7,863 nucleotides of DNA from Rhodoferax sp. OV413. Its GTDB lineage: Bacteria; Pseudomonadota; Gammaproteobacteria; Burkholderiales; Burkholderiaceae_C. Below are positions 1-4,818 of the stretch, piece after piece. The stretch's first letter is position 1. Each line of letters begins with the position of its first letter. Under the pieces are notes generated by a model. It did no database searches and was not told where the DNA came from. It saw nothing but the letters and a program-made list of their open reading frames with translations. The DNA lies in contig CAMATS010000089.1 of assembly GCA_945861195.1 (NCBI GenBank), forward strand, positions 1 to 7,863, in the 5' to 3' direction. The translations under genes were made by a program, and so were the position numbers.

Positions 1-150
1 TTTGGATGCCACCACCGTGGCGAGCACAACGGTGTCATCGATGTTGACCAGCACGGCACCGCCAGCTTGTCGGGCGATTTCGCCGGTTTCCATGGTGACC
101 GTGTTTTGGCCCCAGGCAAAGGTTTTGGTCACTTTATTGAACATGCTCAT
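1..150 (-). CDS. pnp: Polyribonucleotide nucleotidyltransferase (PNPase), N-terminal 50 codons, cut by window edge
   Basis: PNPase is a trimeric 3'-to-5' phosphorolytic exoribonuclease of the cytoplasm that takes part in mRNA decay. Only the first 50 residues lie in the window. They begin MSMFNKVTKTFAWGQ and include METGEIARQAGGAVLV and DDTVVLATVVASK, the start of the first RNase PH-like domain and typical of betaproteobacterial PNPases. I chose the ATG at 150-148 because AGGAG (163-159) lies 8 nt upstream. In-frame ATGs at 156-154 (too close to the Shine-Dalgarno) and 144-142 are less likely. The gene follows rpsO on the same strand, the order conserved in many proteobacteria. The 200-bp leader carries stem-loops that suggest post-transcriptional control. 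The remaining roughly 650 residues are outside the window. Confidence 0.95.
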   Translation of the reverse strand, partial: MSMFNKVTKTFAWGQNTVTMETGEIARQAGGAVLVNIDDTVVLATVVASK

Positions 151-158
151 TTTCATAT

Positions 159-163
159 CTCCT
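159..163 (-). promoter_or_regulatory. Shine-Dalgarno of pnp
   Basis: AGGAG on the minus strand sits 8 nt before the ATG at 150-148 and only 2 nt before the in-frame ATG at 156-154. This favours the product beginning MSMFNK. Confidence 0.7.
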
Positions 164-176
164 GATCACAATGCGG

Positions 177-193
177 GAGGTGCAGGCCACCTC
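177..193 (-). promoter_or_regulatory. Small hairpin in the pnp leader
   Basis: GAGGTG (177-182) and CACCTC (188-193) form a perfect 6-bp stem with a 5-nt loop. In the minus-strand transcript it lies 27 nt upstream of the pnp start codon, between the large stem-loop and the ribosome binding site. The E. coli pnp leader also has two stem-loops. Any role here is inferred from position. Confidence 0.4.
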
Positions 194-225
194 GCCCGAG
201 CCCGGATACTGCCTGACAGAAAACG

Positions 226-279
226 ATGCCATTCCAGAGAAAGCCGGGGCCGGGGCTCAAAATTTCTCTGGAATGACAC
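226..279 (-). promoter_or_regulatory. Large stem-loop in the pnp leader, candidate RNase III site
   Basis: CATTCCAGAGAAA (230-242) and TTTCTCTGGAATG (263-275) are a perfect 13-bp inverted repeat around a 20-nt loop. In the minus-strand RNA the stem lengthens to about 17 bp, with U276-G229 and G279-U226 wobbles flanking the pairs G277-C228 and U278-A227. In plus-strand RNA those wobble positions would be A-C and C-A mismatches, so the fold favours the pnp mRNA. Inside the loop GCC (256-254) can pair with GGC (245-243) beyond a 6-nt bulge. In E. coli, RNase III cleaves a leader hairpin at the same place and PNPase then represses its own synthesis. That this hairpin does the same is inference. 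A dispersed palindromic repeat is the alternative. Confidence 0.6.
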
Positions 280-310
280 AGCTTCGATCTGTTTTCGCCT
301 TCTCCGAAGT

Positions 311-344
311 AAGAAACGCCTGAGCAGCTTCGCTAACTCAGGCG
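311..344 (-). terminator. Rho-independent terminator of rpsO
   Basis: On the minus strand CGCCTGAG (344-337) pairs perfectly with CTCAGGCG (324-317). The 12-nt loop can itself form an AGC-GAA-GCT mini-stem. TTTCTT (316-311) follows immediately. The structure begins about 25 nt after the rpsO stop codon, matching the E. coli terminator between rpsO and pnp. Partial read-through would allow pnp co-transcription; this is inferred. Confidence 0.8.
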
Positions 345-368
345 CTCAACGTTCGATGTATTTACCGA

Positions 369-635
369 TTACTTGCGAAGACCAAGCTTGGCGATCAACG
401 CGGTGTAACGGTCCGCATCTTTGGCTTTGAGGTAGTCCAGCAGCTTGCGGCGGCGACTCACCATGCGTAACAGACCACGGCGACCGTGATGGTCTTTGGC
501 ATGGGTCTTGAAATGGGGGGTGAGTTCGTTGATGCGTGCGGTCAACAACGCAACCTGAACCTCGGGGCTGCCGGTGTCACCGGCCTGGCGTGCGTTGTCT
601 TTAACGACAGCGGCTTTGATGCTGGATGCAATCAT
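369..635 (-). CDS. rpsO: 30S ribosomal protein S15
   Basis: S15 is a primary 16S rRNA-binding protein that organises the central domain of the 30S subunit. The 88-residue product (family usually 88-89) begins MIASSIKAAVVKDNA and contains GDTGSPEVQVALLTARI, LTPHFKTHAKDHHGRRGLL and the basic tail MVSRRRKLLDYLKAKD, all hallmark S15 segments. Conserved H and D residues in HAKDHHGRRG form the rRNA-binding surface in the family. The ATG at 635-633 has AGGA (646-643) 7 nt upstream. The reading frame stays open 56 codons further upstream, but that part does not resemble S15. A terminator follows and pnp lies downstream. E. coli S15 represses its own mRNA; whether this leader does so cannot be seen. 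Confidence 0.98.
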   Translation of the reverse strand: MIASSIKAAVVKDNARQAGDTGSPEVQVALLTARINELTPHFKTHAKDHHGRRGLLRMVSRRRKLLDYLKAKDADRYTALIAKLGLRK

Positions 636-693
636 GCTTTTTTCCTGTTTGTATTGAACTTGCGTGCGGCGCTGGAACTGCCCCGGACGTGTG

Positions 694-712
694 CTTGTGA
701 AGTTTGCACAAG
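694..712 (-). promoter_or_regulatory. Hairpin at the predicted 5' end of the rpsO mRNA
   Basis: CTTGTG (712-707 on the minus strand) and CACAAG (699-694) form a perfect 6-bp stem with a 7-nt loop. If the -10 box at 725-720 is real, transcription would start near 713, placing the hairpin at the very 5' end of the rpsO leader. Such hairpins can protect transcripts or bind a regulator; no function is demonstrated. Confidence 0.4.
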
Positions 713-719
713 TGCGAGA

Positions 720-725
720 AGTATA
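720..725 (-). promoter_or_regulatory. Candidate -10 box of the rpsO promoter
   Basis: TATACT on the minus strand matches the sigma-70 -10 consensus TATAAT at 5 of 6 positions and lies about 85 nt upstream of the rpsO start, in the 130-bp gap after the aminotransferase. No good -35 hexamer is found at 16-18 bp. The best TTG-type hexamer, TTGCCG, is only 13 bp away, so the promoter assignment is tentative. Confidence 0.4.
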
Positions 726-765
726 TCGCAGGTCATTGCGGCAAGCCTGCCGGCTCGGCATTGCC

Positions 766-1926
766 TCAGGCTTGTGCGGCCAGCCAACGGCGCAGGCGCT
801 CAACCCCCTGCACCAGGCGTTGTGGGTCGCGCGAGGCGAAACACCAGCGCAGCCAGCCCTTTGACTCGGGCGCGAAGGCCTCTCCCGGCGCCAGGCCCAG
901 ACCAGCCTCGGCCACCAGCCGTTTGGCGATTTGCAGAGAATCGCTGTGCCCGGCGAGTTTGAAAAATGCGTACATGCCGCCGCGTGCTGCGGACACCTCC
1001 AGCCCGGGAATCGACTGCAGCAAGGGAATCAAAGTGTCCCGACAAAGCTTCAGGTGGGCCACCACCGCAGGCGTGATGGACTCGGTGTTCTCTAGGGCTG
1101 CTATGCCCGCACGCTGGGTAAACACACTCACGCAGGAGGTGTTGAATTCAATCAATTTACCCATCTGCGCTGTCATGCTCGGCGGCATCACCAGCCAGCC
1201 CAGGCGCCAACCAGTCATCAGAAAGCTCTTGGAAAAACTATGCACTACCACCAGTCGGTCATCGGCAACAGCGAGGTCCAGAAAACTGGGTGCGCAGCCA
1301 TTGGCGCTTGCATCAAAATAAAGCCGTTCGTAGACCTCGTCGGCCAAAATCCAGGTGCCGGTGCGGCGGCAATGGTCCAAGATGCGCTGCTGCTCTTGGC
1401 GCGTCAGCGTCCAGCCGGTCGGGTTGTTCGGCGCGTTGACAATCAGCAGCTTGGTTTTCGCCGTCACGGCCACCAGCAGCGCTTCGATGTCAAGTTGCCA
1501 TTGCCCGTCGTGGGCTTGCAAGGGCACGCAAGTCAGGTGTGCACCCATGATCGCAGACTGGGCAGTGAGGTTGGGCCAGACCGGGGTGACGGCCACCACC
1601 TCATCGCCCGCATCGACCAGGGCCTGTGTTGCGAGCATCAAGGCGTTCACGCCGCCACTGGTGATGGCCAGTCGGTCAAGCTCGATGGGGCCATGACGCT
1701 GGGTCATGTAATGCGCCACAGCTTGGCGCAGTTCGGGCAGGCCCAGGTTGTGCGAATAAAAGGTCTCACCCCGTTGCAAGGAGGCGATGGCGGCCTGTCG
1801 AATCGGCTCGGGCGTGACCTCGTCGCTTTCGCCAAACCAGAAGGCCAACAGGTCGGTTTGACCTAAACCGGCATTGGCAACCTCCCGGATACGGGATTGC
1901 GCGAGATCAAGGATGGCTTGGCGCAT
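766..1926 (-). CDS. Class I/II PLP-dependent aminotransferase
   Basis: This 386-residue protein is a fold-type I PLP enzyme of the aspartate aminotransferase superfamily. It would transfer an amino group between an amino acid and a 2-oxoacid in the cytoplasm. Visible signatures are ITSGGVNAL (88-96), the cofactor-binding NAPNNPTG (164-171, Asn168), LADEVYE (194-200, with Asp196 for the pyridine nitrogen and Tyr199), the Schiff-base lysine in SFSKSFLMTGWRLGW (Lys233, with Arg241 for the phosphate), and a C-terminal WLRWCFA whose Arg360 matches the substrate-carboxylate arginine. The ATG at 1926-1924 has AGGA 7 nt upstream. The substrate cannot be read from sequence, so I give no symbol. rpsO lies 130 bp downstream on the same strand with its own candidate promoter, so the two are probably separate units. 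Confidence 0.93.
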   Translation of the reverse strand: MRQAILDLAQSRIREVANAGLGQTDLLAFWFGESDEVTPEPIRQAAIASLQRGETFYSHNLGLPELRQAVAHYMTQRHGPIELDRLAITSGGVNALMLATQALVDAGDEVVAVTPVWPNLTAQSAIMGAHLTCVPLQAHDGQWQLDIEALLVAVTAKTKLLIVNAPNNPTGWTLTRQEQQRILDHCRRTGTWILADEVYERLYFDASANGCAPSFLDLAVADDRLVVVHSFSKSFLMTGWRLGWLVMPPSMTAQMGKLIEFNTSCVSVFTQRAGIAALENTESITPAVVAHLKLCRDTLIPLLQSIPGLEVSAARGGMYAFFKLAGHSDSLQIAKRLVAEAGLGLAPGEAFAPESKGWLRWCFASRDPQRLVQGVERLRRWLAAQA

Positions 1927-2001
1927 ACAAAGTTCCTAAAAAATGCGATCAATCCAGCCCTTGCATGGTGCTGGGCCTGGCCAGCGCAGGAGTCTAGTCC
2001 C

Positions 2002-2054
2002 TTGGCGTCAGCAGCAGCGTTTTCAAGCCCCTGACGCAAACAATAAACCAGGGG
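2002..2054. repeat. Two overlapping inverted repeats in the aminotransferase/hsp20 divergent spacer
   Basis: GCGTCAG (2005-2011, read G-C-G-T-C-A-G) pairs with CTGACGC (2031-2037), flanked by one mismatch and two more pairs, around a 19-bp spacer. CCCCTG (2028-2033) pairs perfectly with CAGGGG (2049-2054) around 15 bp. The two share 2031-2033, so as RNA they would exclude each other. They lie just upstream of the CTTGAAA motif before the small heat shock gene. They are candidate operator or leader elements only. Confidence 0.35.
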
Positions 2055-2061
2055 AATTTCT

Positions 2062-2091
2062 CTTGAAAAAAATGAATTAGCGCGCAGTTTC
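2062..2091 (+). promoter_or_regulatory. Possible heat-shock (sigma-32-type) promoter of hsp20
   Basis: CTTGAAA (2062-2068) is an exact match to the sigma-32 -35 core and also a fair sigma-70 -35 (TTGAAA). At the expected distance the -10 side is CGCAGTTT, a poor match to CCCCATNT. The location, about 80 nt before a heat-shock gene with a strong ribosome binding site, is suggestive, but the -10 half is weak. Confidence 0.3.
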
Positions 2092-2131
2092 AGTGCCTGC
2101 GATGGTTCATGTCGAACCCCGCTCAGTGTAC

Positions 2132-2137
2132 AAGGAG
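2132..2137 (+). promoter_or_regulatory. Shine-Dalgarno that fixes the hsp20 start
   Basis: AAGGAG lies 7 nt upstream of the ATG at 2145 and inside the reading frame that would start at the earlier ATG, 2109. It therefore supports the 125-residue product. GCTC (2121-2124) can pair with GAGC (2135-2138) over part of this site. Confidence 0.75.
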
Positions 2138-2144
2138 CCACACC

Positions 2145-2522
2145 ATGTTTTTTGCCATTACCCCCGCAGCTTTGGGTCGTCAGATCTACGCGCCTGCCAC
2201 CCGTTCGCTTGAGCGCTTTTTCAATCAGGCCCAAGCAAGCGGTCGCCGGGACAGCGTCGTGACCACCCAAGACGAAACCTCGTACACACTCACATTTGAC
2301 CTGCCCGGCGTTGCCAAAGAGCAGTTGAGTATCGGAATTGAAGGCAATCTTGTACGCCTGGCCAGCAAGCAGGGCGCACCGCGCGCTTACCAGGCCGCCT
2401 ACGAGCTGCCGCAGGACATCAATGTGGCGAGCAGCGACGCCCGCTTGGAAAACGGCGTGCTTACGCTGAAGCTGGCCAAAGCCGTGCCAGCAACCCGCCT
2501 GACCGAGCTGACCATCAACTGA
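2145..2522 (+). CDS. Small heat shock protein, Hsp20/alpha-crystallin family
   Basis: Small heat shock proteins are ATP-independent holdases that bind unfolding proteins in large cytoplasmic oligomers. The 125-residue product has a short N-terminal arm (about 1-35) and then a compact alpha-crystallin domain. The domain shows TLTFDLPGVAKEQLSIGIEG (48-67), AYELPQDINV (85-94) and the signature LENGVLTLKLAK (101-112). It ends LTELTIN, which holds a hydrophobic L-x-I element near the C-terminus like the family's I-x-I motif. It is somewhat shorter than E. coli IbpA (137), with a reduced loop in the domain centre. The ATG at 2145 is preferred over the in-frame ATG at 2109 because of AAGGAG 7 nt upstream. 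It is a single gene, divergent from the aminotransferase and convergent with tsaD (12-bp gap, no terminator seen). Confidence 0.93.
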   Translation: MFFAITPAALGRQIYAPATRSLERFFNQAQASGRRDSVVTTQDETSYTLTFDLPGVAKEQLSIGIEGNLVRLASKQGAPRAYQAAYELPQDINVASSDARLENGVLTLKLAKAVPATRLTELTIN

Positions 2523-2534
2523 AGGGTCAGCCCG

Positions 2535-3599
2535 TCACAGGGCATCCAGCGGCCAGCGCGGTTTGACGTCGAACGCATAAATCCGCTTGGCCGCCTGCAC
2601 GCCAGACTGCAGCCGCATCGCGGCCGCCATGGCAATCATGGCGCCGTTGTCAGTGCACAAGTGCAGCTCCGGGTAGTGCACCCGCAGGCTCTGGCGCTGG
2701 CAGGCCTGGTTGAGCTGGACTCGCAACTGGCGATTGGCGCCCACACCGCCGGCTACCACCAACCGGTTCAGCCCGGTTTGCATCAGGGCCGCCAGCGATT
2801 TTTTCACCAGCACCTCCACAATCGCCGCCTCCGTGGAGGCCGCTAAATCGGCCAATATTTGCACCGGCAATTCGATGACAGTGCAGCCCTGCTCGGCAGC
2901 CAGCCGTTTGGCCTGCACCATCACGGCCGTCTTGAGACCGGCAAACGAAAAATCCAGATTCGGCTGATTCAACAAAGGGCGAGGCAGTTTGTAAGCAAGC
3001 GGGTTACCGCCCTCAGCCAAGCGCGACAGCGCCGGACCACCCGGGTAATCAAGCCCCAGCAACTTGGCCGATTTGTCAAAAGCCTCACCAGCGGCATCGT
3101 CGATGGTTTCGCCCAGCAGCTTGTATCGCCCCACCCCTTCCACCCGCATCAGCTGGGTGTGGCCGCCTGACACCAGCAAGGCCACAAACGGAAAAGTAGG
3201 CGGATCGGCGCTCAGAAATGGCGACAACAAATGACCCTCAAGATGGTGAACGCCCAGCACCGGTTTGTTCAGCGCAGCACCCAGCGCGCAGGCCACACCA
3301 GCGCCCACCAGCAAGGCCCCGGCCAGACCTGGGCCCCGGGTGAAGGCCACCACATCCACACTGGCTAGCGAGCGCCCGGCCTGCGCCAGCACCTGGGCCC
3401 CGAGCGGCAACACCCGTCGAATATGGTCGCGGCTGGCCAACTCAGGCACCACGCCGCCATAGGCCTGATGCATCTCGATCTGGCTGTGCAGCGCATGCGC
3501 CAGCAGCACGGGCGTTTGCTCTCCTTGGAGTTCGACCAGCGCCACCCCAGTTTCGTCGCAAGAGGACTCAATCCCGAGCACCAGGGCATTGTTCGACAT
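2535..3599 (-). CDS. tsaD: tRNA N6-adenosine threonylcarbamoyltransferase TsaD
   Basis: TsaD, with TsaB and TsaE, transfers the threonylcarbamoyl group from threonylcarbamoyl-AMP to A37 of ANN-decoding tRNAs (t6A). The 354-residue protein is slightly longer than E. coli TsaD (337). It begins MSNNALVLGIESSCDETGVA and shows the ASKHA-type ATPase fold motifs. The metal ligands are in HHLEGH (His119 and His123) and CTDNGAM (Asp317). LVSGGHTQL (142-150), DDAAGEAFDK (167-176), DFSFAGLKTA (216-225) and VVAGGVGANR (281-290) are all conserved family blocks. No clear Shine-Dalgarno precedes the ATG at 3599-3597. I placed the start where the family's N-terminus begins. The frame is open for 71 codons upstream (to 3812), without family similarity. 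Its promoter should lie in 3600-3897. Confidence 0.97.
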   Translation of the reverse strand: MSNNALVLGIESSCDETGVALVELQGEQTPVLLAHALHSQIEMHQAYGGVVPELASRDHIRRVLPLGAQVLAQAGRSLASVDVVAFTRGPGLAGALLVGAGVACALGAALNKPVLGVHHLEGHLLSPFLSADPPTFPFVALLVSGGHTQLMRVEGVGRYKLLGETIDDAAGEAFDKSAKLLGLDYPGGPALSRLAEGGNPLAYKLPRPLLNQPNLDFSFAGLKTAVMVQAKRLAAEQGCTVIELPVQILADLAASTEAAIVEVLVKKSLAALMQTGLNRLVVAGGVGANRQLRVQLNQACQRQSLRVHYPELHLCTDNGAMIAMAAAMRLQSGVQAAKRIYAFDVKPRWPLDAL

Positions 3600-3897
3600 A
3601 AGCGGCAAGTTTAGGGGATCACCCCCGGCAACCCAGCCGGGCTTCGGCCCACCAGCACACTGCCAAGAACATTGGGCCTGCTCCTGTAGCCAAGCCATCG
3701 CTTGAGGTGGCTCATCGAGGCATTGCTGCAACTCGATGGCCCGGCGGTCGGGCGACACCAGCGCGCAAGATTGGGGCGCCAGGGTTCTCAAAGACAGTTT
3801 GCCGGGCCAGGATTACAACCGCACGGTGCGCCAATTCATAGCGGCGAGGGCATAAGCTCATAGCCCGTCGTTTGCAGCCGTCTCGGACAATCACTGC
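3600..3897. other. Divergent spacer between tsaD and trpD2, no convincing gene
   Basis: This stretch should hold the promoters of both flanking genes, but no clear sigma-70 hexamer pair is visible on either strand. It contains three short perfect stems: GGGG/CCCC at 3614-3625, GGGC-TTCG-GCCC at 3639-3650, and GCCCG/CGGGC at 3739-3753. A direct repeat TCATAGC occurs at 3836 and 3858. On the minus strand the tsaD frame stays open to 3812. Its codons are fairly GC-rich at position three in the distal part, but I recognise no protein. Confidence 0.5.
3639..3650. promoter_or_regulatory. TTCG-loop hairpin upstream of tsaD
   Basis: GGGC-TTCG-GCCC has a C(TTCG)G closing arrangement on the plus strand, a stable tetraloop when transcribed that way. 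In the minus-strand (tsaD) leader it would read GGGC-CGAA-GCCC, about 40 nt before the start codon. The stem is only 4 bp and no U-run follows, so it is not an obvious terminator. Confidence 0.3.
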
Positions 3898-4818
3898 ATG
3901 GGTATCGCAGGCTACATCAAGGAAATCGGGCGCGGACGCGACGGCGCACGCGCGCTGAACCGCGATCAGGCCGCCGATCTGATGGGCCAGGTCCTCGATG
4001 GCGCGGTGACTGACCTGGAAGTTGGCGCCTTTTGCCTGGCCATGCGAATCAAGGGTGAAACACCGCAGGAGATGGCCGGTTTTCTGGATGCCACGCGCCA
4101 GCGCCTGCAACTGGTGCCCAACGCGGACCAGCCCACCGTGGTGCTGCCCAGCTACAACGGGGCGCGCAAGTTGCCGGTGCTGACCCCCCTGCTGGCCCTG
4201 CTCCTGGCGCGTGAGGGGCTGGCTGTGCTGGTGCACGGCATGGCAACAGAAACCAGCCGGACTTCAACACAAAGTGTGCTAGAAACCTTGGGTATCCGGC
4301 CAGAGTCAGCCGCAGAAGCTCTAACCATCGGGAGCGTGCGCTATGTGCCGACCGGCCTGCTGTGTCCCGGGCTGGCGCGCCTGCTGGATGTACGCCGGGT
4401 GGTGGGCTTGCGCAACCCGGCGCACAGCTTGGTGAAGCTCATGAACCCCTGCAGCCACCCGGCACTTGTGGTGGGCAGCTACACCCACCCGGAGTACGCC
4501 GAATCGATGGCCGCCACCCTGCAACTGGTGCAGGCCAGCGCCCTGCTGCTGCGCGGCACCGAAGGCGAGCCGGTGGCCGACCCGCGCCGCACACCCGCCA
4601 TGGATGCCTTTGCCAACGGCCAGATGCAGCGGGTACAAGTGGCGCAAGCCGGCCCCTTGGCCCGACTGCCGGACCTACCGGCCCCCGACGCGGCCAGCAC
4701 CGGGCGCTGGATCGAATCAGTGCTGAGTGGCGAGCGGCCGGTGCCCGAACCCATCGCCCTACAGGTCAGCCACTTGGTGCGGCTGGCCCGGACACCGCCT
4801 TCGTCAAGGACGCCGTGA
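3898..4818 (+). CDS. ybiB: TrpD2/YbiB-type protein, anthranilate phosphoribosyltransferase homologue
   Basis: The 306 residues match the YbiB/TrpD2 family. Members share the TrpD fold (small helical N-terminal domain, large alpha/beta domain); E. coli YbiB has been described as a DNA-binding protein rather than a tryptophan enzyme. The N-terminus GYIKEIGRGRDGARALNRDQ and AMRIKGETPQEMAGFL (48-63) are characteristic. The large domain shows LPSYNGARK (83-91) where true TrpD has its glycine-rich PRPP loop, LVHGM (111-115), GLRNPAHSLVKLMNP (170-184) and LLRGTEGEP (217-225). The canonical GTGGD motif is absent, against phosphoribosyltransferase activity on anthranilate. No strong Shine-Dalgarno precedes the ATG. 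The stop overlaps the start of cobA, so the two form an operon. Why a TrpD2 protein accompanies siroheme synthesis is not evident. Confidence 0.88.
   Translation: MGIAGYIKEIGRGRDGARALNRDQAADLMGQVLDGAVTDLEVGAFCLAMRIKGETPQEMAGFLDATRQRLQLVPNADQPTVVLPSYNGARKLPVLTPLLALLLAREGLAVLVHGMATETSRTSTQSVLETLGIRPESAAEALTIGSVRYVPTGLLCPGLARLLDVRRVVGLRNPAHSLVKLMNPCSHPALVVGSYTHPEYAESMAATLQLVQASALLLRGTEGEPVADPRRTPAMDAFANGQMQRVQVAQAGPLARLPDLPAPDAASTGRWIESVLSGERPVPEPIALQVSHLVRLARTPPSSRTP
4806..4810 (+). promoter_or_regulatory. Shine-Dalgarno of cobA inside the end of trpD2
   Basis: AAGGA lies 4 nt before the GTG at 4815, while no purine-rich motif precedes the in-frame ATG at 4845. Together with the GTGA stop/start overlap this supports the GTG start and translational coupling. 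Confidence 0.55.

Noticed and set aside
739..752. CGGCA/TGCCG hairpin just after the aminotransferase stop, considered as its terminator
   Set aside because: The stem is only 5 bp and no U-tract follows on the minus strand.
636..803. Upstream in-frame extension of rpsO (56 codons)
   Set aside because: It overlaps the end of the aminotransferase, shows no S15 similarity, and the ATG at 635 has a good Shine-Dalgarno.
704..1321. 205-codon plus-strand frame over the aminotransferase 3' half
   Set aside because: It is an antisense shadow with an Arg/Ser/Ala-rich composition and no motif.
1240..1866. 208-codon plus-strand frame opposite the aminotransferase
   Set aside because: It is antisense to a well-supported enzyme, has no recognisable domain, and is expected by chance in high-GC DNA.
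2109..2144. Earlier ATG for hsp20 at 2109
   Set aside because: It has no ribosome binding site, and the strong AAGGAG of the ATG at 2145 would lie inside the extension.
3712..4236. 174-codon minus-strand frame opposite the trpD2 start
   Set aside because: It covers the conserved trpD2 N-terminus antisense and has no recognisable similarity.
4362..4814. Long upstream opening of the cobA frame inside trpD2
   Set aside because: It overlaps trpD2 out of frame and has low-complexity Gly/Ala/Pro/Arg composition. SUMT motifs begin only after 4815.
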